A stretch of DNA of 7,056 bases from an uncultured Chlorobiaceae bacterium (GCA_903874585.1 CAIQSY010000197.1:1-7056); one strand, 5' to 3'; counted from the first letter of the stretch, positions 1 through 6,158 are shown. Made by a program: numbers and translations. Notes: a model not told the origin generated them from the sequence alone.

Positions 1-99
1 ACACTTTTGCGAACGTGCGAAACCATTGAACTGGTATGGATGAACAACATCTGGATTGTGCAACATTCGACACGTTGGCGGGTTCGGCTGAACCCATGA
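1..99 (+). CDS. C-terminal end of an unidentified protein upstream of alr (partial)
   Basis: Frame 1 is open from the window edge to a TGA at 97-99 and gives 32 residues, beginning TLLRTCETIELVWMN and ending RWRVRLNP. The aromatic and hydrophobic content (ELVWMNNIWIVQ) looks like a real beta-strand-rich protein tail. Its stop overlaps the ATG at 96 as ATGA, the same junction used between the next two genes, which supports both this reading frame and the alr start at 96. I do not recognise the family from so short a piece. The main alternative is that the region is non-coding and alr starts at 36. What is seen is an open frame and an overlap; that it is a gene is inferred. Confidence 0.5.
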   Translation, partial: TLLRTCETIELVWMNNIWIVQHSTRWRVRLNP

Positions 100-1196
100 C
101 CGAGGCGCTGATTTCAATCCCGAATCTTCTCAACAACGTCTTCTGTATTCGCGAAAGAGTGGGTACAACCTCTCGCATTATGGGCATTGTGAAGGCGAAT
201 GCTTACGGTCATCATGTCCACCATATTGCCGCTGCGCTTGAAACTGCAGGCATCAGTGATTTCGGTGTGGCAAATATCCACGAAGCGATTGAGCTGAAAA
301 GCGGCGGAGCATTGCAAAAGCCAGCAAACATTCTCGCCTTCTCGTCGCCACTGCCATCGCAAATTCCTGCATTTGTACACTATGGCATCGGGATGACGGT
401 GTGCGACAGCGCAACCGTTGCTGCAGCAGAGGCGATTGCAGCAGCGCATGGCACAACGCTTGTCGTGCAGGTTAAGGTTGATACCGGCATGGGACGCCTT
501 GGCACAACGCCGGAGCAGGCAATGGAGTTGTTGCGGCAGATTGATGCTTCGCCGCACTTGACGCTGCAGGGCATCTACACCCACTTTGCCGACAGCGCCA
601 CCTGCAACAGCTTTATGGCGCAACAGCTTGCGGCGTTCAAAACACTGGCTGCCGAGTATGAACACTCCAGCGGTAAACGGGTGTGCAAACATGCGGCAAA
701 CAGCGGCGCGATTTTATTGGAACCCACGTCATGGCTCGATATGGTGCGTCCAGGGATTCTTCTCTACGGCTATCATCCTGCACAAGAGACGCCATACCGA
801 CTCGCCGTCAAGCCGGTTATGCAGGTTGAATCGCGCGTGATTTTTGTAAAAACGGTACCTGCGGGCACCACCATCAGCTACAACCGTCGATGGCAGGCAC
901 CGCAAGAGTGTTCGATTGCCACCATTGCGGCAGGTTATGCGGACGGATATTTTCGCACACTCTCCGGTCGCGCGCAAGTGATGATTAACGGTATTGCGTA
1001 TCCCCAAGTCGGCACGGTTACGATGGATCAAATTATGGTGAATCTTGGTGCAGCACACCGTGTTCGGGTGGGCGATAAAGCGACGCTGTTCGGGTGGAGT
1101 GGCACTTCAGCCGAACAGCTTGCTGATTGCGCCGGCACCATCAGTTACGAAATACTCTGCTCCGTCTCTTCACGAGTTAAACGGGTTTTGCTATGA
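96..1196 (+). CDS. alr: Alanine racemase (PLP-dependent)
   Basis: This cytoplasmic enzyme interconverts L- and D-alanine with pyridoxal phosphate and supplies D-alanine for peptidoglycan. Starting at 96, the protein has 366 residues, normal for the family. The PLP lysine motif KANAYGHH places the Schiff-base lysine at residue 33. The second catalytic base is the tyrosine of ISYNRRW at about residue 262. The C-terminal beta-domain motifs AAGYADGYFR and VTMDQIMVNLG are present. An in-frame ATG at 36 would add 20 residues (MDEQHLDCATF...) that have no family counterpart and no ribosome binding site. The ATG at 96 forms an ATGA overlap with the preceding frame and begins MTEALISIPNLL, the expected first strand. 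The stop overlaps the next gene as ATGA (1193-1196), so translation is probably coupled. I see no defect. Confidence 0.93.
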   Translation: MTEALISIPNLLNNVFCIRERVGTTSRIMGIVKANAYGHHVHHIAAALETAGISDFGVANIHEAIELKSGGALQKPANILAFSSPLPSQIPAFVHYGIGMTVCDSATVAAAEAIAAAHGTTLVVQVKVDTGMGRLGTTPEQAMELLRQIDASPHLTLQGIYTHFADSATCNSFMAQQLAAFKTLAAEYEHSSGKRVCKHAANSGAILLEPTSWLDMVRPGILLYGYHPAQETPYRLAVKPVMQVESRVIFVKTVPAGTTISYNRRWQAPQECSIATIAAGYADGYFRTLSGRAQVMINGIAYPQVGTVTMDQIMVNLGAAHRVRVGDKATLFGWSGTSAEQLADCAGTISYEILCSVSSRVKRVLL

Positions 1197-1708
1197 AGTT
1201 CCTTGAACAATTTGCCATCAAGCTCAGCTTGACAAAAGCTGAAATTACCTTGATTTCGGCACTGCTCAGCTTTTTGCTGGTTGGTGGTATACTGAAAAAT
1301 ATTCGTTCGATAGAGCGGGTGGAGGCACGAGTGCAACAGGTTGAAACCGCGCGGTATCGCGAAGCAGAGGTTGACAGCTTGCTTGCACTTGCTACCGTTG
1401 CACAAGCTACGGTAAAAGAGGATGTTATGGAGGATGTTGCCGCCGAGCAGGAGCACACGGGCGGACGCAAACGGGCAGCGCATCGCGCCTCCGAGAAAAA
1501 AGTGCTGAATGGAACCATCTCATTTAATAAGGCGAGCTTAGCGCAGTTGCAGCGCGTGCCGGGCGTTGGTCCAGTGATGGGGGAACGGCTGATGACCTTT
1601 CGTACCGAAAAAGGTGGGAAAGTGCACGATTTTCAGGAGTTTCTCGCGGTCAAGGGTGTTGGCGCAAAAAAACTGGAATTCCTTAAAAAATATTTTACTC
1701 TCGAATAA
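1193..1708 (+). CDS. Membrane-anchored helix-hairpin-helix protein (ComEA-like)
   Basis: The protein has 171 residues in three parts. A probable transmembrane helix lies at about residues 17-36 (ITLISALLSFLLVGGI). A charged, likely coiled-coil and flexible stretch covers about 38-105. A tandem helix-hairpin-helix domain covers about 109-168, with the hairpins PGVGPVMGERL and VKGVGAKKLEF. ISFNKASLAQLQRVPGVG is the typical opening of ComEA-type domains, which bind DNA non-specifically during uptake; related folds occur in the type II secretion component GspK. The gene overlaps alr by four bases and the following gene by one (TAATG at 1706-1710), with no clear ribosome binding site, so it is probably translated by coupling. 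Its neighbour resembles PilM, which suggests a role in an envelope pilus or DNA-handling assembly, though that is inference. The fold assignment is strong; the function is uncertain. Confidence 0.82.
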   Translation: MKFLEQFAIKLSLTKAEITLISALLSFLLVGGILKNIRSIERVEARVQQVETARYREAEVDSLLALATVAQATVKEDVMEDVAAEQEHTGGRKRAAHRASEKKVLNGTISFNKASLAQLQRVPGVGPVMGERLMTFRTEKGGKVHDFQEFLAVKGVGAKKLEFLKKYFTLE

Positions 1709-2616
1709 TGCACCAGAGAACAAGCAAAAGCGCTCTTGCCTGCGTTATCGACCACAACGCATCGGCGGCTGTTCGGCTGAAAACGTCCGGCAGCAGCGGC
1801 TACACGCTCTCCGCCTGCAAAACGTGGCGATATGGCGCTCATCATTTAAAATCAGGCAAAGCAAGTGGTTTGTTGGAGAAGATGAGTCGCTGGTGCAGCA
1901 CGTGGCGCGAGGAGGAGCTGGTGCTTTGCGTCGGCACGGAAACGCTGTTGCCGCTACCAGTAACCTTGCCCATCGATGCTACGCCTGACGAGATTCGGGA
2001 GTATTGCCGCATGGAGGCAGAGTACTTTGTCAGTCAGCCGAACACCTTTTGTTGTGATCGTGCCCCTTATGCAAACAAATATGCAAGTGAGTATGCAGGC
2101 GAACATGACAGCACCACCACCTTGCTGCTTTTTTATCCCGCACAACCATGCAGTCAAATTGCCGACCATTTTGCCGCAAACCATCGGCTGCTCTTTGCTG
2201 GCACAACACATCGGGCGCTTATCCATCTCTCAACATTGATGGCGGAGCCGCTGGTGATGCTGGAGCTTGGGGAACAGTCGGTAACGTTCATGGTGGCACG
2301 CAATGGCGCGATAGAGTGGCTCTCCTCGCATCAAGTAAAAACGCAGGATGAGGCGGAATATTTCACCATGAAAGAGCTGATGGAGCATCCGATCTGCCGG
2401 CAAACAACGGTATATGTAACCGGTTCACGCGCCGATAAAGCGATACTTGCGTTGATTGATGGCGATAAGGCTTTTAGTATCACACCACTCTGTCTGCCTT
2501 CAACACTTTCAACACTCTCAATCAGTAACCCGCAGCAATTCGCTCTTGCGTCGCCCGTGGTGGTCAAAGCGATCAGCGCGGCGTTGATGGGGCTGGAGGG
2601 AGAGAATGCTGGATGA
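1708..2616 (+). CDS. Degenerate actin-fold protein resembling PilM/GspL (hypothetical)
   Basis: The 302-residue soluble protein has no signal peptide or membrane helix. The order of motifs recalls the actin-like fold of PilM and GspL: a first strand ACVIDHNASAAVRL (11-24), a central PLVMLELGEQSVTFMVARNG (181-200) in the place of the phosphate-2 loop, and VYVTGSRADKAI (235-246) in the place of the adenosine motif. The acidic and glycine residues expected for nucleotide binding are poorly kept, so ATP binding may be lost. PilM-type proteins form a cytoplasmic ring that links to PilN at the inner membrane. The start overlaps the previous stop by one base, and the frame ends 11 bases into another start with a strong ribosome binding site, which fits a pilM-pilN order. 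Codons 265-273 lie in a 9-base tandem repeat. That a protein is made is likely; the family assignment is by pattern only. Confidence 0.72.
   Translation: MHQRTSKSALACVIDHNASAAVRLKTSGSSGYTLSACKTWRYGAHHLKSGKASGLLEKMSRWCSTWREEELVLCVGTETLLPLPVTLPIDATPDEIREYCRMEAEYFVSQPNTFCCDRAPYANKYASEYAGEHDSTTTLLLFYPAQPCSQIADHFAANHRLLFAGTTHRALIHLSTLMAEPLVMLELGEQSVTFMVARNGAIEWLSSHQVKTQDEAEYFTMKELMEHPICRQTTVYVTGSRADKAILALIDGDKAFSITPLCLPSTLSTLSISNPQQFALASPVVVKAISAALMGLEGENAG
2500..2526. repeat. Short 9-base tandem repeat inside the PilM-like gene
   Basis: TCAACACTT (2500-2508) is followed by TCAACACTC (2509-2517) and a weaker TCAATCAGT (2518-2526). The repeat keeps the frame and encodes a Ser-Thr-Leu run (about residues 265-273), probably a surface loop. 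It is small and may be neutral. Confidence 0.5.
2595..2600 (+). promoter_or_regulatory. Strong ribosome binding site before ATG 2606
   Basis: GGAGGG lies inside the 3' end of the PilM-like gene, five bases before ATG 2606. The alr, ComEA-like and PilM-like starts in this run have no comparable site. Its presence is the main reason to take the short frame at 2606 seriously as the beginning of a former gene. Confidence 0.55.
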
Positions 2617-2776
2617 GGAATTGCCCACCTGGGCTTTACCTTCCCGCCACAGGAACCGAACTCCCCAATCCTCCCAATCCTCTCAAATAACGCAGCCGCA
2701 GCTCTTCAGGAAAACGCTCAATGGCATAACGGAGCATCACCCTCGGCATCCGGGAGTGATGGAGTTGCAGGAATGA
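2606..2776 (+). pseudogene. Possible truncated start of the next operon gene (PilN-like position)
   Basis: ATG at 2606 sits five bases after GGAGGG (2595-2600), the best ribosome binding site in the window, and overlaps the preceding stop by 11 bases. The frame opens MLDEELPTWALP, a credible N-terminus. From about 2636 it reads the antisense of the opposing alkylation-repair gene and becomes a low-complexity Pro/Gln/Ser/Arg-rich string before stopping at 2774-2776 (56 residues). I infer that a downstream gene, perhaps pilN-like by position after a PilM-like gene, was cut by a rearrangement that placed the minus-strand unit here. The alternative is a short real peptide or a chance start. The breakpoint is put near 2636-2690 but cannot be fixed without a related genome. 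Confidence 0.42.
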
Positions 2777-3379
2777 CTCAAGGGTTGGAAGGTCACGTTT
2801 ACCGACCTCGCGGAGCATCCAGCCAGTCGCTTTGTGCAGCAGTTCTTGTGGGTCTTCAAGCAGAAGCTCTGCCAAAGCCAGAGTATCGTCAAACTCACCT
2901 TTTCGGATAAAATGAAAGGTAGCGGTAATAGCAATCCTCCGCTCCCACAAACTCTGCGATGCAGCAAGCTCGTACAACAAAGATCTGTCACGGGAATGCA
3001 AAAAAGCACCGACAAGATATTGTGATGAAATATCCACAAGATCCCAGTTGTTGATATACCTGATATGGGCGAGATAGAGCGCATGGATGTGCTGACGGAC
3101 CGCCTCATTACCCTTCGTAAAACGACGCATGAGCAGCAGAAGAGCCAGCAGGCGATCTTCATGAAAAGCGGACTCCAGCAGCCGGATAACCTCCGGCAAT
3201 GGCGTGCCATCAAGTGAAGAAACCATTTTTCGCAGCACCGGCACCCGAATGCCACGAAAAAGGTCACCTTCAGCGTACTCTCCGGGACCTGTCTTGAAAA
3301 ATCTCTGGGCAAAGCGCGCCGCCTCGGGATTGGAGAGCGCTTCAAGATTTTTGATGATCATGGATGCTGTAACACTCAT
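2636..3379 (-). CDS. DNA alkylation repair enzyme, AlkD-like HEAT-repeat glycosylase
   Basis: Proteins of this family excise cationic alkylated purines such as 3-methyl- and 7-methylguanine-type lesions without flipping the base out, using an arch of HEAT-like helical repeats. From the ATG at 3379 the protein has 247 residues, close to the family norm of about 230-240. The expected active-site residues are visible: Trp112 and Asp116 in NNWDLVD, Arg148 in LWERRIAI, and Trp187 and Arg190 in TGWMLREVGKRD. The family-typical MPRVMLRYAIERFPEE comes near the end. A TTG three codons earlier (3388) is an alternative start; neither has a clear ribosome binding site. The gene follows the ABC-F gene by about 20 bases, so the two are probably cotranscribed. 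The last residues, GLGGLGSSVPVAGR, look like an added low-complexity tail encoded by a 9-base repeat next to the suspected rearrangement point. Confidence 0.88.
   Translation of the reverse strand: MSVTASMIIKNLEALSNPEAARFAQRFFKTGPGEYAEGDLFRGIRVPVLRKMVSSLDGTPLPEVIRLLESAFHEDRLLALLLLMRRFTKGNEAVRQHIHALYLAHIRYINNWDLVDISSQYLVGAFLHSRDRSLLYELAASQSLWERRIAITATFHFIRKGEFDDTLALAELLLEDPQELLHKATGWMLREVGKRDLPTLESFLQLHHSRMPRVMLRYAIERFPEELRLRYLRGLGGLGSSVPVAGR
2656..2682. repeat. Short 9-base tandem repeat at the 3' end of the alkylation-repair gene
   Basis: The unit CCAATCCTC occurs twice in perfect tandem (2665-2673, 2674-2682), preceded by a degenerate third copy at 2656-2664. On the minus strand it encodes the Gly/Leu-rich tail GLGGLGSS. 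It probably arose by replication slippage or junction repair after the stem of the gene ended. Confidence 0.6.
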
Positions 3380-3399
3380 GATATTCAAGTTTTTAACGA

Positions 3400-5289
3400 T
3401 TACGCCTGCTCAGCAAGTGCACTCCATCTGACCATCTCCTTTTCGAGCTGCTGCTGGAGGCTCTGAAGTTCAGAACCAAGCTTCTGCTGCAAGGTAAAAT
3501 CAGCTCCGGTGGAGGCCAATTGCGCCGCTATTTCAGACTGACGGCTCTCAGCCACTTGAATGGAGCGCTCAAGCTGTTCAAGCTCACGCTTCTCTTTGCT
3601 GGAGAGCTTACTCTGCTTCGGCAACGCTGGCACTACTGGTTTCGGCGCTTCGACCACTTTTTTCACCGACTTCTGCTCACTCTTGCTTTCCAACGCCTTC
3701 AGCTCTAAATAGAGCGTGTAGTTGCCAGGATATCGGCGGATAGTGCCATTCTCCTCAAACGCAAAAATATACTCAACCGTACGGTCAAGAAAATAGCGGT
3801 CGTGGCTCACCACCATAAGACAGCCTTGATAGCTGTCGAGATAATCCTCAAGCACCCGCAGTGTGGGAATATCGAGATCGTTGGTCGGTTCATCAAGCAG
3901 GAGCACATTGGGGGAACCGATAAGCTGCCGCAGCAAGTAGAGGCGCCGCCGTTCTCCACCGGAAAGTGTACGAACATAACTGTACTGGGTGGAGGGCGCA
4001 AAAAGAAAACGCTCAAGCATTTTTGCTGCCGAAACCACCGTACCATCTTTTGTGGTAATCTGTTCAGCCTCCGCCTGAATGCACTCAATCACCCGTTTGT
4101 CATCGTCAAGACCACGACTCTGCTGATCGTAGTAGCCAATCTTCACCGTCTTGCCCAGGGCAATGTGGCCACTGTCAGGCTTGACTCGCTCGGTAATCAT
4201 CTCAAACAGCGTGGTTTTACCCGAACCATTCGGCCCGATAATGCCGATGCGATCGCCCTTCTGCAGATGATATTCAAAGTCGCGAAGCAGCACCTTGTCG
4301 CCGTAAGACTTCGACACCTTATGAAACTCAATGATTTTATCGCCGAGCCGTTCCGCGCCCAACCCGATATCAAGCTCTTTGGTCTTCTCCTTTCTCGGGG
4401 CATAGACCAGACTCTCGGCCCGAAGCATACGCGCCTTCTGTTTGGTGGTTCGCGCCTTGCAGCCACTGCGCATCCAGTCGAGCTCCTGACGAACAAGAGC
4501 CTGACGCTTGCGGTCATCGCGTATCGCCTGCTCCTCCTGTTCCGCTTTCTGTTGCAGATAGCTTGAGTAACCACCGGTAAAGGTGGTCGCTGTGCGGCCA
4601 TCCAGCTCAAGCATCCGCGTCGCCACCCGGTCAAGAAAATATCGGTCGTGGGTAATGAGCAGCACCGCGCCCTGATAGCGACGGATATACTGCTCGAGCC
4701 ACTCAACACTGTCGGCATCAAGATGGTTGGTCGGCTCATCAAGAATCAGTCCGTCACTTGGCACCACAAGCGCATGAGCAAGGGCGACCCGCTTGCGCTG
4801 ACCACCGGAGAGCGTGCCCATAATGGCGGTCAAATCGTAGAGGCCAAGCTTGCCAAGCACTGTTTTGGCATTCGACTCAAGCTCCCAGGCACCCGTCACA
4901 TCAAGCTCATGAGCCAGCCTGCTCATGCGCTCCAGTAACGAAGGATCATCGCTGTGCTTCGTTTCAAGCTCCTTGCAGACCACCTCATACTCATAGATGA
5001 GATCCATCACCTTGTCGCTCGATTTCAGAATAGCCTGAAGAACGGTATCCTCAGGATTATAGGGTGAATCCTGCGGCAGATAGGCAATCCGCTTCTGATT
5101 GGCCACCATCACCTTCCCCTTATCGGGAGTCTCTACACCGGCAAGAATTTTCAGCAGCGTACTCTTGCCGCTCCCGTTCGCCCCGATAATTCCAATCTTG
5201 TCGCGATCATCAATACCAAACGAAACATCCTCAAACAGATGTTTCAGACCATATTTTTTCTGTAACCCTTCAACCGTTAAAAGCACCAT
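3400..5289 (-). CDS. ABC-F family ATPase, Uup-type
   Basis: The 629-residue soluble protein has two ABC ATPase domains and no membrane segments. Domain 1 has Walker A GANGSGKST (36-44), signature LSGGQRKR (160-167), Walker B LILDEPTNHLD (181-191) and the switch histidine in ITHDRYF (214). Domain 2 has GPNGSGKTT (352-360), LSGGERRR (442-449), VLLLDEPTNDLD (462-473) and the histidine in VSHDRYF (496). The linker of about 245-310 contains WMRSGCKARTTKQKARM, typical of Uup. A Lys/Glu/Gln-rich C-terminal coiled coil (about 535-629) matches the Uup C-terminal domain that binds nucleic acid; E. coli Uup has a similar length. ABC-F proteins act at the ribosome, and Uup also affects transposon excision and replication or repair intermediates. 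The ATG at 5289 is near GAAGAGG, with the purine run unusually close. All catalytic residues are intact. Confidence 0.92.
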   Translation of the reverse strand: MVLLTVEGLQKKYGLKHLFEDVSFGIDDRDKIGIIGANGSGKSTLLKILAGVETPDKGKVMVANQKRIAYLPQDSPYNPEDTVLQAILKSSDKVMDLIYEYEVVCKELETKHSDDPSLLERMSRLAHELDVTGAWELESNAKTVLGKLGLYDLTAIMGTLSGGQRKRVALAHALVVPSDGLILDEPTNHLDADSVEWLEQYIRRYQGAVLLITHDRYFLDRVATRMLELDGRTATTFTGGYSSYLQQKAEQEEQAIRDDRKRQALVRQELDWMRSGCKARTTKQKARMLRAESLVYAPRKEKTKELDIGLGAERLGDKIIEFHKVSKSYGDKVLLRDFEYHLQKGDRIGIIGPNGSGKTTLFEMITERVKPDSGHIALGKTVKIGYYDQQSRGLDDDKRVIECIQAEAEQITTKDGTVVSAAKMLERFLFAPSTQYSYVRTLSGGERRRLYLLRQLIGSPNVLLLDEPTNDLDIPTLRVLEDYLDSYQGCLMVVSHDRYFLDRTVEYIFAFEENGTIRRYPGNYTLYLELKALESKSEQKSVKKVVEAPKPVVPALPKQSKLSSKEKRELEQLERSIQVAESRQSEIAAQLASTGADFTLQQKLGSELQSLQQQLEKEMVRWSALAEQA

Positions 5290-5358
5290 ACCTCTTCACC
5301 ATTCCTTACATTATTTCCGTTCCTGACAACCCTAAAGAAGTTAATATAGCTATTGCGT

Positions 5359-5380
5359 AGCGTTTTACAGCCTCAACGCT
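5359..5380. repeat. Inverted repeat in the divergent spacer
   Basis: AGCGTT (5359-5364) and AACGCT (5375-5380) form a perfect 6-bp inverted repeat around a 10-base loop, between the divergent ABC-F gene and the 5502 gene. In minus-strand RNA it would be a hairpin in the ABC-F leader, about 70 bases before the start codon. It could also be an operator half-site pair. Confidence 0.4.
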
Positions 5381-5414
5381 TTTCAATGTGATAGTTTCCT
5401 ATTCTCCTTTTTTA

Positions 5415-5435
5415 TTGATAAACTTCATCTATCAA
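5415..5435. repeat. TTGATA/TATCAA inverted repeat (possible operator)
   Basis: TTGATA (5415-5420) and TATCAA (5430-5435) are a perfect 6-bp inverted repeat with a 9-base spacer; three more T/A pairs follow outward after one A/A mismatch. The arm spacing suits a dimeric regulator on DNA. On the minus strand the spacer holds the ATG of a nine-residue frame (5399-5428, MKFINKKGE), for which no ribosome binding site is visible. Confidence 0.35.
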
Positions 5436-5462
5436 AAAATGGATGCCCACACCTGAGCATCC
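5434..5462 (-). terminator. Terminator-like hairpin on the minus strand without an obvious upstream gene
   Basis: Read on the minus strand, GGATGCTCA pairs with TGGGCATCC around a GGTG loop (5441-5462), giving a 9-bp stem with one G-U pair, followed by ATTTTTT (5440-5434). This is the layout of a Rho-independent terminator. On the plus strand the wobble pair becomes a C/A mismatch and no T run follows, so the minus orientation fits better. No credible minus-strand gene lies upstream, because that DNA is the coding strand region of the 5502 gene. It may end antisense transcription, or sit in a long leader of the ABC-F gene. Confidence 0.45.
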
Positions 5463-5501
5463 CCTCCCTTTGCAAAAGCGCTTCCAAAACTGAAACAGCT
5501 T

Positions 5502-6056
5502 ATGAGTGAACTTGAAATGTTGCTGGCATGGAGTCCAGTGCCTCTCCCCCAAGTATTGCGCGACATGCCCTCTCACCAGCAGCAGGAGATCATCGCTTGG
5601 GCAAAAAATATTGTAGAGAAAAAAACAGAGGGGCTGGACGATCTCTACAACGCCATAAGCATGATTGTCAAGTACATACCAAATTTTATGGTAGTGCCAC
5701 TCATGGTGGAACACATTCGTCCGCGAATTGCAGCGGAAGTCTGTATCAAAATGGGAGTTGATCAAGCGACTGGATACGCCAACGATCTGCCGCTTGAATA
5801 CTTCAGCGAAGTCTCCAGTCATCTCGACGCACCGATGATGGCGCAAGTTCTTGCAAAAATGAAGCGGAACACTGTCGAAAAGTTCATCCTGCTGACACTA
5901 CAGAAACAACCCGCCCGTATGCTCGACATTGCCGTTCATCTCGACCGCCCCATACTTGAGATGGTAGCCAAACGAATAACGCTTCCGCAAGATGACAACG
6001 AACTTGCCGCAAGCCCGCATAAAGCGATTATCGACAAAATTCGCTCAATGCAGTAA
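5502..6056 (+). CDS. Uncharacterised all-helical protein, vaguely MgtE-N-like repeats
   Basis: I do not recognise this 184-residue protein. It has no signal peptide and no convincing membrane helix. Predicted structure by eye is helical throughout. From about residue 60 to 160 short amphipathic helices recur in a pattern like PLMVEHIRPRIAAEV, LPLEYFSEVSSHLD, APMMAQVLAKM and PARMLDIAVHLD, which recalls the helical repeats of the MgtE N domain and related superhelical scaffolds. That resemblance is weak and based on pattern. The frame is bounded upstream by a TGA at 5454-5456, and ATG 5502 is the first ATG; no strong ribosome binding site precedes it. Codon use looks like the neighbours. It lies about 100 bases before csmE on the same strand, but an inverted repeat separates them, so cotranscription is uncertain. 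A protein-binding role would suit the fold; no function is claimed. Confidence 0.78.
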   Translation: MSELEMLLAWSPVPLPQVLRDMPSHQQQEIIAWAKNIVEKKTEGLDDLYNAISMIVKYIPNFMVVPLMVEHIRPRIAAEVCIKMGVDQATGYANDLPLEYFSEVSSHLDAPMMAQVLAKMKRNTVEKFILLTLQKQPARMLDIAVHLDRPILEMVAKRITLPQDDNELAASPHKAIIDKIRSMQ

Positions 6057-6102
6057 CCGTCAAAATGGCACTTTTAACGATAAAAATATTTTTATTTGAC
6101 GG
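6057..6102. repeat. Long-armed inverted repeat around an AT palindrome upstream of csmE
   Basis: CCGTCAAA (6057-6064) directly after the stop of the preceding gene pairs with TTTGACGG (6095-6102), a perfect 8-bp inverted repeat with a 30-base interior. The interior ends in a perfect 16-base palindrome, ATAAAAATATTTTTAT (6080-6095). As RNA it could act as a terminator for the 5502 gene, although the following GTAGTTTTGTT is only moderately T-rich. As DNA it could be an operator or upstream element for csmE. The right arm contains TTGACG (6096-6101), a -35-like hexamer. Confidence 0.45.
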
Positions 6103-6139
6103 GTAGTTTTGTTAAACTTCCTTATACGAAAAATAGTAA
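6096..6139 (+). promoter_or_regulatory. Candidate promoter region for csmE
   Basis: This AT-rich stretch holds -35-like hexamers TTGACG (6096-6101) and TTGTTA (6109-6114), and -10-like hexamers TATACG (6123-6128) and TAGTAA (6134-6139). No pair has ideal 16-18 base spacing, so the exact promoter cannot be chosen. An independent promoter is likely, because csmE has its own ribosome binding site and terminator. Confidence 0.25.
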
Positions 6140-6148
6140 ACACTAAAC

Positions 6149-6153
6149 AGAGG
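6149..6153 (+). promoter_or_regulatory. Ribosome binding site of csmE
   Basis: AGAGG lies five bases before ATG 6159. It is clearly better than the sites before the 5502 and lptB genes, as expected for an abundant structural protein. Confidence 0.7.
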
Positions 6154-6158
6154 ATACC

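Noticed and set aside
3..29. A short frame ending in TGA at 27-29 as the upstream gene's tail
   Set aside because: It would leave a gap before alr, while frame 1 stays open to 99 and ends in an ATGA overlap with the better alr start.
114..692. A 192-codon minus-strand open frame
   Set aside because: It is antisense to alr and has a Cys/Arg/His-rich composition typical of a shadow frame.
3802..4566. A 254-codon plus-strand open frame
   Set aside because: It is antisense to the ABC-F gene, whose motifs are all intact; the translation has no recognisable domain and is a shadow of that gene.
3400..5289. ABC-F gene as an antibiotic-resistance ribosome protection factor
   Set aside because: The linker and the long C-terminal coiled coil are Uup-like, and no resistance or mobile genes lie nearby.
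5412..5846. A 144-codon minus-strand open frame that would sit before the orphan terminator
   Set aside because: It runs antisense to the helical protein gene, is rich in His, Cys and Phe without domain features, and runs through the terminator stem itself, so it is not a credible gene.
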